Source: Owenia fusiformis
Taxonomy: Eukaryota > Annelida > Polychaeta > Sabellida > Oweniidae
Direction of reading: 5' to 3'
Assembly (NCBI GenBank): GCA_903813345.2
Contig: CAIIXF020000003.1
Location: forward strand, 26,735,248-26,799,247
Length of the DNA: 64,000 bases
Shown here one piece after another: positions 1 through 12,613 of this stretch. Position 1 is the stretch's first letter. Each line of letters starts with the position of its first letter. The notes below the pieces were generated by a model that ran no database searches, had not been told where the DNA came from, and saw only the letters and a list, made by a program, of their open reading frames with translations. The translations under genes were made by a program, and so were the position numbers.

Positions 1-235
1 CGAGAAAAACGAAAACAGTATACAGAGTTTGTTGCATCAGAGCCTGTCCAATATCATGCATTCTTCAAGAGCTTTTATAATTCTTCTTTATCAAGTCGCA
101 GACATCCAAATATGAATAGATGAATTGCCAATTCTATGTTTTTCATAGATGTGATATTATAAAACAACCTAGCTGCACTGTTGAGAAAACCCATTCTCCG
201 ATGCACATAAACTTACATATACAAAATATACTTAC

Positions 236-274
236 AACTGTCAGTCCAAACGCAAGACAAATAGAATGCTTCAT
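236..274 (-). CDS. Signal-peptide exon of a second paralogue (rest off the left edge)
   Basis: Thirteen codons (MKHSICLAFGLTV) and a perfect GTAAGT donor, same length, phase and strand as the exon at 29508-29470. Similarity continues through both flanks (about 166-480 here, about 29395-29720 there), covering the region upstream of the ATG, so leader and promoter were duplicated together. The remaining exons of this gene would lie left of position 1. Confidence 0.5.
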
Positions 275-885
275 CTCAGTATGTCGCTAACAGTGTAAAG
301 GGTGCTTCAATGGCTGTCTTGCCGTGTCCGTCTCCGGAATGCAAACGCATATACAATTATGCTTCGCGTTTTTAAATAGTTTTCAAATGAAAAATAAATT
401 TGATACTTCCTATACTAAGAAACCTTATTCTTTTGCTTTCGTTATTCAAGATTTTACTTAGAAACAGCTTGGTAAACAAAGTCTGGGATCACTTCTCCTT
501 TGACCTTTAATCAATATTGCATTTGTTCTTGTACCCTATATCAGAAACAGAACAGAGATCTCAATGGTCAACTGGGGGTAGTACTAGACATACTGCACTC
601 TAGATACGTGGTTGAAAATATTCAAAATAGTGCTAAAAGATACCTAGCTGCTATTAGGATTTATTTATCATTTATCAAAAGAAATATATACCAGACATGA
701 TTATCTAAGACACTACACAGTGTCACATGAAATGAACATCATGTGCTTGAAAAAATGTTCTTCCAAGGAGAATTGTTTTTAATTTTTCAGAAAATTTGAC
801 CAATATGTATGCGCACGTGACAACGGAAACATATTAAACATACATGTATTAGTTTAATTATACATTTAAAATTGAAAGAGTTTTT

Positions 886-1623
886 AAAGGAGTGGTATCG
901 ATATGGAGAACTGAATTCAACAATGTTTTTCTCTTTAACCAATCATTGAAAACATTCTGTAAAGAACACGGTATTTTATGTAATCTTGACTGATTGACAA
1001 CAATTTAATGCAAAAATCATTGAGAAATATTTTATATAACTGTTTTAACATTTTTTTGCTTTTTTAGTGCAATTGTTTTTGCTCCTTTCTACCAATTCTT
1101 GAGAATGAAATAAAATGTCTTTTCGAATCTTGTTGGAACAAAATAGCACATACAACATTTTTTAGACTTCTCAATGTTATAGTAATACAAAGGAATTTTT
1201 GGTTGATTTTAAAAAAGTATTCAAAAAATAAAACAAAATCCCCCAAAATATATAAAAATCAAGATAAACCTTTTATTTCATTAACAAGACACTTTTTTGA
1301 AATCAACCAAAATTTCTTTGTATAATTACAATATTGAGAGACCTAAACATGTTGTGTTTATGTCGTTTTGTTCCAATGAGGTTCGGAAATATGTTTCATT
1401 TCACTCTGGAAACATGATATATTTTCTAAAACAATATAGATGAAAGTATATATCATATACAAGGGGCGATCCATATATTCTGATAAAAATGCTCTCATTT
1501 TGTGATTTTTTCACATATCCCTCTCATTTTTTCAAATTATATTGTTACCATTCAAAAGATTTTTTATGACTGGTTAAGAGAAACGTGTGTTCAAAAAGTT
1601 CTCCATATCGATACCACTCCTTT
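886..1623. mobile_element. Foldback element, family 'AAAGGAGTGGTATCGAT', copy 1
   Basis: Ends are inverted repeats (AAAGGAGTGGTATCGATATGG ... its complement CCACTCCTTT). The arms extend inward for hundreds of bases (CAAGGTTCGGAA / GTTGGAACAAAAT segments on both sides). Non-coding. Other copies lie at 9824-10539 and 36439-42390. Confidence 0.7.
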
Positions 1624-2016
1624 GGAATATTTCTAAAAGGTATTATCAACACCCTGACCATTGTGATCCTGTTCATGGTTTTGATATGTGGTACCAATGC
1701 AACTGATTACGTTTTATTTATACCATTCCATCTTCAGAAGAGCCAAAACTCCCGCTAAGAGCATGTTAATATTACCAAAAATATTCAAAGGAGGGTATAA
1801 TTCTTACTGTGCCAAACATTTAAGAAAATGGGGTACAGGGATGTTTTCATTCTTATCGAATAAGGGTAAAATGAGGAGACAGTTGTAACTGGGGAGACTC
1901 TCAGATCTGTCACACCAGTAACAGATTGTAATGTCCCCCGTTGATAGGATTTAATACTTGTAGTTACTAGCATCCAAGTTATAGTGTAGTCGAAATCGTC
2001 GGCTTCTCTCCCACTG

Positions 2017-2094
2017 TGGCGTAATGGTTTAAGCGTTGGCATAATGTGTATTTATTAATTGTGTTTGTATTTATTAGGTTTCAGGTTCGAATCC
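2017..2094 (+). repeat. tRNA-derived SINE head
   Basis: A perfect pol III B box (GGTTCGAATCC, 2084-2094) with a 4-bp T-stem follows an A-box-like TGGCGTAATGG (2017-2027). The 57-bp gap and missing acceptor-stem pairing argue against a working tRNA gene. Confidence 0.35.
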
Positions 2095-2221
2095 TGCATT
2101 GATATATCATGTGTAAAATTATTAACCGTCTGCACACTTTATATTGTATTGTATGTTATATAGTCTCAATATATTGTAGCCTATTATTATTGGTGCCCAT
2201 TTTTTCATCTTCAAATGATAC

Positions 2222-4534
2222 TGTAACGACCCATCAGCCTGTCTACTCTTTTCAATGGTTTATATCTGGTCTGATGTGCCGTTACTGATCCTCATATTTG
2301 CATTGTTTCAACTACATTAATTAATAGTTTCACTGTTCACCAGTAAGGAGTTTTACTGTACTATTTTTGCTAACTTTAGTAAAGGTCACCATGACTCATA
2401 CGCTTGTGCAACGTTTGGCCTGTTCACTCTATACAATTCTGCTTACAGGATATAGGTCCATTGATCATCTTGCCTTAATGTGATTACTTTAACTTATGTA
2501 TGTTATTTAGTATGTCTATTCTATTGTATGCATGTTTAAATATATGTACATAACTTTAGTTTGTCTTATTTTGAACTGTGATTCATCTGGTCATGTGATT
2601 TGGCGTAGGGATTTTGTGCACTACTTGTCTTTTGGAATTTTCTCAATCATGGTGGACCAGTTTGTGTTTTCTCCTCATTTTCTTGGATTTATAGCAGTTT
2701 GCGTTGGTGAATCGTGGTGCATTGTGGTTCAAGGTAATTATAATGATATATTTTAATTGTTCTATGACTTTGAATGGGATTGTTTCAGTAATTGACCAGT
2801 AATTGAGATGTGAACTTTTGAAGTGATTTCCATGTGTTTTCGTGTAATTTCATCTCGATTTCTCATCAAATTATCAATGTTATCAACGTAATTAGCAAGG
2901 TTTAATTATTAAAAGTATACTGAAATTTCTAATGAACGTGAAAATATGACCTTTTTAATGAAAGAAAGGGGCTATCTATTCTGTTGGATATGAGATCAGC
3001 CTGTTCTAGCTTGAGTGAGTCATCATCTAGCTCCTATTAGCTAAGCTCTCCTTCTAGCCTTTTACAGCCACTTTACTGTGATTTAAGTGTTTGATTGGTC
3101 TTGGTGTATTTCAATTGTGTATGTAACGTATATAAACTTACTTGTACCAATTATATGTGATTATTTTATAATTCTTGAAATAGATTAGATAATTTTAAAC
3201 GTGTTGTTTTGTTTATCTTTAAGGAGTTTAGTGAGATATGTTTATCCCCCTCCCATTTACATTTGACTTCCATTGACATGACATGATACACGTGACTTCT
3301 AGCCAGTTCCAGTTCCCTAAGTCAACTGCAAGTGTAACACGCCCCCCCCCCCATTCTAGTCACGTGTTACCCATAGCTAGAAGTGGCTGGAACCCTTATA
3401 CTTCCTTGGTACCCATAGCTAGAAGTGGCTAGAACCCTTATACTTCCTTGGTACCCATAGCTAGAAGTGGCTAGAACCCTTATACTTCCTTGGTACCCAT
3501 AGCTAGAAGTGGCTAGAACCCTTATACTTCCTTGGTACCCATAGCTAGAAGTGGCTAGAACCCTTATACTTCCTTGGTACCCATAGCTAGAAGTGGCTAG
3601 AACCCTTATACTTCCTTGGTACCCATAGCTAGAAGTGGCTAGAACCCTTATACATCTCAAGTTACCATAGCTAGAAGTGGCTAGAACCCTTATACTTCCT
3701 TGGTACCCATAGCTAGAAGTGGCTAAAACCCTTATACTTCCTTGGTACCCATAGCTAGAAGTGGCTAGAACCCTTATACTTCCTTGGTACCCATAGCTAG
3801 AAGTGGCTAGAACCCTTATACTTCCTTGGTACCCATAGCTAGAAGTGGCTAGAACCCTTATACTTCCTTGGTACCCATTGCTAGAAGTGGCTAGAACCAT
3901 TATACATCCTGGATAACGGCTGCTAGAAGTGGCTAGAACCCTTGTACATCCCAGGTAACCATTGCTAGAAGTGGCTAGAACCACTATTCACCCTGGATAC
4001 CATTGCTAGAAGTGGCTAGAACCCCCAGTTTATTAATATAAACAGCATTAGCCCCATTTATAACGTGTAGCCAGACAGTTAACACATTTATTACTGATTG
4101 ACTATAAGACTTATGACAGACTGAGTAACGACTTATAAACCCATATGTAATTGTCTTATTATTCAATTGTTACTGTTTAAGTGATACTACTTTGGAACAA
4201 GATAACAGTCTGGGACTTATACATCCTGGATAACGGCTGCTAGAAGTGGCTAGAACCCTTGTACATCCCAGGTAACCATTGCTAGAAGTGGCTAGAAACA
4301 CCATTCACCCTGGATACCATTGCTAGAAGTGGCTAGAACCCCCAGTTTATTAATATAAACAGCATTAGCCCCATTTATAACGTGTAGCCAGACAGTTAAC
4401 ACATTTATTACTGATTGACTATAAGACTTATGACAGACTGAGTAACGACTTATAAACCCATATGTAATTGTCTTATTATTCAATTGTTACTGTTTAAGTG
4501 ATACTACTTTGGAACAAGATAACAGTCTGGGACT
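2222..4534 (+). repeat. Left long direct repeat (5' LTR candidate)
   Basis: Aligns with 7284-9277 almost base for base. It differs by carrying an extra 317-bp tandem duplication: 3901-4217 and 4218-4534 are copies of each other. Confidence 0.75.
3369..4020. repeat. 42-bp minisatellite array in left long repeat
   Basis: About 15 head-to-tail copies of a 42-bp unit built on GCTAGAAGTGGCTAGAACCC plus TTATACTTCCTTGGTACCCATA. One unit is shorter and altered (around 3652-3667), and the last three are diverged. Because 42 is a multiple of three, one frame stays open, but it is a repeat translation. Confidence 0.9.
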
Positions 4535-7283
4535 AGACTAGGGACTAGGGTTCTAGCCACTTCTAGCAGCCGTTTAATTATTACCTAATAATTAGACCCA
4601 CTTTGGTTTTTTTTAAAGAAATATTTCAAAGTAGTATTGTTTTCAATCGTTTTATGGTGTCAATGTGTTGTTTGATGCTAGTTTAATCTTGTTTTTCACA
4701 CTGGTACGTGTGCATTGCCGTTTTGAGAGTTCCAAAGACCCGGTCCTTGTAGCATTCCACAGGACTGTATCGTTTTAGGTTGGTGAAGTAGCCCGTTGTT
4801 CTACTTCAAAGTGTGAAGTGGTACGTATCTTTACCACAGACCCTCTGGTTTGGTATGTAGGTGGGACCTAACATACAAACATATCAAATCTTCCCAAGCC
4901 AAAATTATAGATCCCAGTTGTAAAACCCTTACCATGACTCACTGGAACATCTAGCAGTGTCATGTCTTGAAAGCACATACATTATGCATGTGTTGGTGTG
5001 GATGTCCCCTGTACCCTGTTCCCGTCCTGTTAGTGAGTTTCTTTCGATGATGGTCGTGCTGGGCATGATTATAATTGAGAGATAGCTTGGGTAGACGTAC
5101 CCATACAGTGACCCGAATATGCCCCTCCCCCTTACATTCCACTTGCCCGAAATGTGTGTGATGGTACGATCCTCTTGTGCTTTCCTGGTTGATGAGGAAA
5201 AGTTGTGCTATATCTCCCTACAACTGGAGATCTCCATAGCCATATCAGAACGTCTGGTATACTTTCTCTTTTGCCTACTCCAACAAAAGACCCCTGCAAA
5301 ACCTGTCCGACTAGTATAGAGCCATTGACTTGGGTAGGGTGGTCCAGGAAGCCCCTGCCCAGTGATCATACTTCTAACCAGTCCCAACATATTTGTGTGC
5401 ACCTGTCCCATATCGTATATATGTGACTAGGAAAGTTGTCTATTGGGAAATAGTCATTATATGACTGATAATTGGAGTAGCGATAATGGAATATCCGAAG
5501 GATGACCGAATTGGTCTGATTAAGTCCAGCGTGCAAACCTATGCAACTTCGTAGAAGTAGGTCACCATGCATATTACCATCTTATGTGTCAATGGTGGTC
5601 CCCATCCAAGTAGTGATTGGGATCTGTTATCTGTACAGTCTGATAGATATTTGAGCTACTGCCTCTATCTTGGTAGTCTGTATTACCAAGATGTTTACCA
5701 ATATGTTTATAGCGAACTGTCAGCGGAAGTGAGCATGTCCGGCCGTACCTTTTGCTGGCATCAATCAGCTTTTGTTCCAAGGAGGGCTGATTGTTACAAG
5801 TTCCCTATGTGGAGAGTAATCGTGCAACAACCCATGTACCATCTGATGTGGCTGACATTTACCGCATGTGTAAATGGCATTTGCTACGAGAGCAAATGTT
5901 GTTTACTATGTGTGTACATGTATCCTTGGCAACTTGTATTTCCTGAGAAGCCACGGGGCTGTTGTGTTTCTTAAGAGTGGAACCCTAATGATAGATGGTT
6001 TGAGTGGCCTGTGCTACTTGTCGTCCCTACTGTCTCTGATTGCCAATATCCGGTAGATATTGACAAATTATGAATAAAGCTTCCATTAGCGTTCCCCCCT
6101 TTAGTGATGTTGTTGCCTCCACACGGGCAGATTGTCCCATGAATCCACAGAGTTGCTTACTTTACCATCAGATTGCATCTCTTCCAATGATGGCATGGTG
6201 AAGTGTACAGTCACTTGTGCCTCATTGATTCATCCTTTCCATTATTGATTACCAACTGAAGTAATGTGAAACGACTGTCTACCCAAACCGTTACCTTGTT
6301 GCCCTAGAAGATGACCTAGGCTCAACCGTTACACAATTGGAGTAATTGTGAACGTAATGTTCGAGGCAGAGTTCCCTTGTACATAGTGTATATAATTGTG
6401 ATGGTGCCGAAAACTGTCAGTAAAACAGTGCACCAACTGTGAAATGTTATCTCCATCCCTCAATGGTCCCTAAATGTCTAACTTCCAGCAATGTCACCCA
6501 GCTATAGCCTATTTTATCTTGTCCCACAGTCTTAAAGTAGGCGGACATTGAATATGTTGTGTGGTTACCATGGTTGAAGAGCCTATGAGCTATTATAGAT
6601 ATGAACGTCTGTGTAGCGTGTCTCATACAAGAGAATTACTCGTTGGCTGACGATGGGAGGAAGTTGTAGCTTTTGTAGATTGGAACATCTGCATAGCAAT
6701 GGTTCGAGAATGGAGTTTCTCTTCCAGGTTTAGAGATGTCAACCACAAGCCAACAATATAGAGAGACATTGACGTGAACATTCTGTAACCATACACATAG
6801 GATTATAGGAGAATTGTACAGCATATCTGATCTTCATACTGTATTTGACGTGCTATATATGAACTTATGACTCTCCCTGTTATACAGAGAAGCAATATGA
6901 TGCAGGAATATATAGACACATTACCGTGTCAACAGTTATAATAACTTTTGATTATGTAGTGTTCTGGATACAACTAGTGGCAATTAAACATTCGTTAGAA
7001 TTCTACGAAGAACACTATCTTAATAACTATAACTACAAAATATATGTGCAATTTGAACTCTTGATATTTATAAAAATGTTTGAACCAAATGGATATTGTC
7101 ATGACATGTTTTTCAGGTGATGCAAGTTGTAAGTGTATAACTTTGTAAACTACTGTATTATCATGTCACTTTTGGATCATGTGTCATCTTTGATTGAAAT
7201 ACTTTTGTGTATTATTGATTGTGATTTGATTTGTAACTTGTGTGTAAAAGTTCGGGACGAACTTATTTTAAAGAAGGGGGCAG
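4535..7283. other. Interior of the LTR-type element, no recognisable genes
   Basis: The longest open frame (5567-5974, plus) resembles nothing known and has no splice or promoter context. No protease, reverse transcriptase or integrase motif was seen on either strand. Confidence 0.5.
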
Positions 7284-9277
7284 TGTAACGACCCATCAGC
7301 CTGTCTACTCTTTTCAATGGTTTATATCTGGTCTGATGTGCCGTTACTGATCCTCATATTTGCATTGTTTCAACTACATTAATTAATAGTTTCACTGTTC
7401 ACCAGTAAGGAGTTTTACTGATTATTTTTGCTAACTTTAGTAAAGGTCACCATGACTCATACGCTTGTGCAACGTTTGGCCTGTTCACTCTATACAATTC
7501 TGCTTACAGGATATAGGTCCATTGATCATCTTGCCTTAATGTGATTACTTTTACTTATGTATGTTATTTAGTATGTCTATTCTATTGTATGCATGTTTAA
7601 ATATATGTACATAACTTTAGTTTGTCTTATTTTGAACTGTGATTCATCTGGTCATGTGATTTGGCGTAGGGATTTTATGCACTACTTGTCTTTTGGAATT
7701 TTCTTAATCATGGTGGACCAGTTTGTGTTTTCTCCTCATTTTCTTGGATTTATAGCAGTTTGCGTTGGTGAATCGTGGTGCATTGTGGTTCAAGGTAATT
7801 ATAATGATATATTTTAATTGTTCTATGACTTTGAATGGGATTGTTTCAGTAATTGACCAGTAATTGAGATGTGAACTTTTGAAGTGATTTCCATGTGTTT
7901 TCATGTAATTTCATCTCGATTTCTCATCAAATTATCAATGTTATCAACGTAATTAGCAAGGTTTAATTATTTAAAGTATACTGAAATTTCTAATGAACGT
8001 GAAAATATGACCTTTTTAATGAAAGAAAGGGGCTATCTATTCTGTTGGATATGAGATCAGCCTGTTCTAGCTTGAGTGAGTCATCATCTAGCTCCTATTA
8101 GCTAAGCTCTCCTTCTAGCCTTTTACAGCCACTTTACTGTGATTTAAGTGTTTGATTGGTCTTGGTGTATTTCAATTGTGTATGTAACGTATATAAACTT
8201 ACTTGTACCAATTATATGTGATTATTTTATAATTCTTGAAATAGATTAGATAATTTTAAACGTGTTGTTTTGTTTATCTTTAAGGAGTTTAGTGAGATAT
8301 GTTTATCCCCCTCCCATTTACATTTGACTTCCATTGACATGACATGATACACGTGACTTCTAGCCAGTTCCAGTTCCCTAAGTCAACTGCAAGTGTAACA
8401 CGCCCCCCCCCCATTCTAGTCACGTGTTACCCATAGCTAGAAGTGGCTGGAACCCTTATACTTCCTTGGTACCCATAGCTAGAAGTGGCTAGAACCCTTA
8501 TACTTCCTTGGTACCCATAGCTAGAAGTGGCTAGAACCCGTATACTTCCTTGGTACCCAAAGCTAGAAGTGGCTAGAACCCTTATACTTCCTTGGTACCC
8601 ATAGCTAGAAGTGGCTAGAACCCTTATACTTCCTTGGTACCCATAGCTAGAAGTGGCTAGAACCCTTATACTTCCTTGGTACCCATAGCTAGAAGTGGCT
8701 AGAACCCTTATACATCTCAAGTTACCATAGCTAGAAGTGGCTAGAACCCTTATACTTCCTTGGTACCCATAGCTAGAAGTGGCTAGAACCCTTATACTTC
8801 CTTGGTACCCATAGCTAGAAGTGGCTAGAACCCTTATACTTCCTTGGTACCCATAGCTAGAAGTGGCTAGAACCCTTATACTTCCTTGGTACCCATAGCT
8901 ACAAGTGGCTAGAACCCTTATACTTCCTTGGTACCCATTGCTAGAAGTGGCTAGAACCATTATACATCCTGGATAACGGCTGCTAGAAGTGGCTAGAACC
9001 CTTGTACATCCCAGGTAACCATTGCTAGAAGTGGCTAGAACCACTATTCACCCTGGATACCATTGCTAGAAGTGGCTAGAGCCCCCAGTTTATTAATATA
9101 AACAGCATTAGCCCCATTTATAATGTGTAGCCAGACAGTTAACACATTTATTACTGATTGACTATAAGACTTATGACAGACTGAGTAACGACTTATAAAC
9201 CCATATGTAATTGTCTTATTATTCAATTGTTACTGTTTAAGTGATACTACTTTGGAACAAGATAACAGTCTGGGACT
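7284..9277 (+). repeat. Right long direct repeat (3' LTR candidate)
   Basis: Copy of the left repeat with only scattered substitutions and small indels, pointing to recent origin. It lacks the 317-bp duplication. It stops matching after CAGTCTGGGACT. Confidence 0.75.
8429..9080. repeat. 42-bp minisatellite array in right long repeat
   Basis: Same array, unit number and order as in the left repeat, including the altered unit. The array therefore existed before the two long repeats separated. Confidence 0.9.
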
Positions 9278-9823
9278 GTGTAATGCCAAGGCTACGCTAC
9301 ACTTGTATGGCAGATACATGGCCCACGATTGTTACAATACCACCAGTTTTTATAGATATTCTTTATTTATTTATTTTCTTATTCCTCTTAACCACTTTTC
9401 TCCTACTTCTAGCTAGGTCTGAGATAACTCTTATATGCTTCTACTAAGGACCTGAGCTGCACTTGGCAGGGAAGGAATTTTTATCTAGGTCAAGGTCGAA
9501 GGCCAAATCTAGGTCAAATCAGAGTTTTTTTTAAGTTTCTCAGATTTCGTCTTCATATTTCATGAGTATTTCTTGCAATGAATTAAAATGTAACTAGATA
9601 AGCATTCCCTACAAATTGCTTACTATATGTTTGCGCTAAATCTTTACCGTTTTTGAGATAATTGACGAAAAAAAATTGGTCATATTGCTTCAAATTGACC
9701 AATTTATTTTTTAAAATCATCTACAAATCACCGGGAACTCAAATCTGACCTTTCTTTTGACCTTCTGGGTTCAAATTTAGGTTTATTTAATCACAAAAAG
9801 ACCCACTGATGTCTAAGAAAGTC
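9278..9823. other. Intergenic; TTGACC/AAGGTCA-rich interspersed repeat
   Basis: Contains pieces of a dispersed sequence rich in AAGGTCAA and GCTTCAAATTGACCAA, also seen near 10550-10800, 11940-12080, 30080-30190 and 39810-40110. No coding signal. Confidence 0.4.
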
Positions 9824-10539
9824 AAAGGATAAGTATCGATATGGTGAAGTGAATTCAACAATGTTTTTCTCTTAAACCATTTATAGGAAACATTCTGTAA
9901 AATACACGGTCCTTTATGTAATGTTGACTGATTGGCAACAATATAATGCAAAAATAATGCATATATTATATTTTATTTAACTGTTTTTGCTAACATTTTT
10001 TTATGTAATTGTTTTTTGTTCCTTTTTACGAATTCTTGAGAATGAAATAAAATGTCTTTCCGAACCTTGTTGGAACAAAATAGCATAAACAACATTTTCT
10101 TAGACCTCTCAATATTATAGTTATACAAAGGAAATTTGGGTTGATTTAACAAAAAGTATCCAAAAACTTCAAACAAAACCCCTAAAATAGATAAAAATTA
10201 AGATAAAGATACTTATTTAAAATCAACCAAACTTTCCTTTGTACAATTGCAATATTGAGAGACCTAAACACGTTGTGTTTATATGTCGTTTTGTTCCAAT
10301 GAGGTTCGGATAGATATTTCATTTCATTCCGAATATATGATACCAAGAACAAAAAAAGTGTCTGATGTGTTTTTCTAAAACAATATAGAGAAAAGTCTAT
10401 ATATATAATTCAAATTATAATGTTACCATCCAAAAGATGACCATTAAATGGACGATGTGTAAAATTTTCAGAATGTTTTGATGACTGGTTTAAGAGAAAC
10501 GCGTGTTCAAAAAGTTCATCATAACGATACCACTCCTTT
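9824..10539. mobile_element. Foldback element, same family, copy 2
   Basis: Same structure as 886-1623 with more substitutions at the left tip (AAAGGATAAGTATCGAT). Confidence 0.65.
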
Positions 10540-12613
10540 GCAAGGTCAAATGTCAAGGTCATCAAACTAAATCACAAACTGTGTTTTCTTAGTTTATCAA
10601 AGTTGATGATTATAAATCAATATTTTTTGATGAAAGTCAGAATATATATTCCACTAAAGGTTCTACACATATAAGCAATTGACTATCCATTAAAATTGTG
10701 CGACAGTTTTGAGATATTAGACCTCAAAAACTGAAAAAATGTCAAATTTCGAAACTTTTCAAGACTAATTTTCAACTTGCTTCAAATTGACCAAACATTT
10801 TTATTTAGGAGTACATATACGCGATAAATATACTTACATTTTGTGAATTGTGTTATATTTGGTCTATATTTAACGTGACAGAGTAGTGCTCGATGATTTA
10901 TTAATGATAAAACGCATTATTAGTTAATACATAAATAAAGGGGGGGGCACTAAAAACTAGCTTTCGAATGATGCTGGTTTTTAGTGTCCCCAAGGGGACA
11001 TTCAAAACTTCAAGGGGGACACTTAAAACTTGGAGTTAACTGTCCGACGGACAAGCATCCCCAGGGTTAACTGTCCCACGGACACTGGCCACTGGGGACA
11101 CTTAGATCTATTACACCGGTGACTCGGAAGGGGCCATTATCCCCGGGGAACCATAATTTCTTTCACACTGGCCATGGGGATCGAAACGAAAGAAAATACC
11201 TAAGAGTACACCAGTCATAGGGAAAACAAACCCACCTATTCCAAAGTACGGTCTAACGTGATAGAAAACAATGATCTCTATTTATCGAACAATTTGGGAA
11301 ACCCTCTACTGCAACATCGACGAAGACAAATGACTGTTTCATGTCTTATTAATGATATTCTTTAGGTATATAAACCCAAATGATTTGAAAAATGATACAA
11401 TGACCAAGTTGTTGTGCCCCATAGTTCATAAGATAAGTCACCCCATGCAAACATATCGCCTAAAATTACATTCGTATGATGCGAGACTCGACATTAACCA
11501 CCGGGGAAATTTTTACTTCACTGCACCCACTACTCTATCTTTGCCTATATGTTTTTTATCAACAAAATTCTACAAACTGCTTGATGAATATATTTTAGGT
11601 CTGAAGAACACTAGAAATAAATGTATTTTACGTTCAGAAATATGGAAATAAACCCACGGCCTCCATTTGCAACTTAACTGTACCCCGTTTCCCTTTTGAA
11701 CGTGGTCACGTTGGGTAGTATGTTACCGTTGTCATGGTGTTCCGGTGTGATATTGTCAGATGGATCAATTTCCGAGGTCCAATGTAATAACTGTCCTGAT
11801 TTAGCATGTTGGTCCTACATAAATTGAGCCAAGGATGTTTCAATACAAAGCAGGCGCAATATTCGTTCGGGGATAACACGCTCTATTACACCAAGCAGGG
11901 ATTATGTCCAGCTTCTGTTGTGGACAAAATAACTTGTAGATGTTTTTGAAAAAATGGTCAATTTGAAGCAAGTGGAAAAAATACCTTTGGACCTTTTTGA
12001 GCCTCTTTGACCCTGAGGTTAAATCTAAAGTCAGATTTGAGCTTTGTAGATGGTTTTGAAAAAAAATTGAAGTCAGTCTAAAAAGTATTTGTTAAGTTAT
12101 TGGCAGTTGTAAGAATTTGTTACAGACGCCAACCACCACTCGCAGTTACAAAAAAATAGAGACCATAATGTAATTAGGATACACAAATTCAAATGCTACT
12201 AATCTTATGCTCGAGCAGTGAAGCCCCTCTCCTACAAGTAACACATATGCGTATTAAACAAACCACAAAATAATGGTTAAAGCGTGATAATTTCAATTAT
12301 ATTTCTGCTATATAGCATACATGTATCTATATCTAGAATAGTTTTATCACATGATAGGGCCCGTCGTACATAAGTAATGTAGCAAAACATGCTTGCTAAC
12401 GATGTAGGAAGAGTAAATATCAAAGGTTCTTTATACAATGAAATAAAGGTATGGTAATGAACTTTGTCGTTAACATCAATTGTGGATTTTCAATCTCATT
12501 ATTATAAAAAATTGTCATCGCACTAATATTAGTAAGCTATTATTTAGATACAAATATATTTCTGAATTATACCTCTTCAAAAATGCAATAGTGTTCAATG
12601 TTTTAACATTGTT
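10540..12613. other. Intergenic region downstream of the actinoporin-like gene
   Basis: No gene recognised. 10540-10800 and 11940-12080 carry the AAGGTCA-type repeat. 10940-11160 is a compact block of small palindromes and repeated GTTAACTGTCC(C/G)ACGGAC and CCAAGGGGACA motifs. The plus-strand open frame at 11352-11651 has no recognisable product. Confidence 0.4.

Larger units (their letters stand above)
2222..9277 (+). mobile_element. LTR-type retroelement with long direct repeats and a short non-coding interior
   Basis: Two near-identical direct repeats, 2222-4534 and 7284-9277, both begin TGTAACGACCC. The second is preceded by a purine tract (AAAGAAGGGGGCAG) and GGGACGAACTT, the usual layout of a polypurine tract before a Gypsy-type 3' LTR. 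The 2.75-kb interior shows no gag or reverse transcriptase in any frame, so it would be a non-autonomous (LARD-like) copy. I could not identify the terminal CA, target duplication or primer-binding site, so the LTR reading is not proven. Confidence 0.55.

Noticed and set aside
2017-2094. Functional tRNA gene
   Set aside because: A and B boxes are present, but the acceptor stem does not pair and the spacing is too long; kept only as a SINE-like head.
3367-3984. 205-codon frame of repeated RVLATSSYGYQGSI units (also 8427-9044)
   Set aside because: The 42-bp repeat unit is a multiple of three and simply lacks stops in this frame. It is identical in both copies of a non-coding repeat, with no other coding evidence.
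3369-4020. CRISPR-like appearance of regular 42-bp repeats
   Set aside because: Units are head-to-tail without unique spacers, and the genome is animal; it is a minisatellite.
5567-5974. 135-codon open frame inside the LTR-type element
   Set aside because: No similarity to gag, env or any retroelement protein that I can see, and shadow frames on the other strand.
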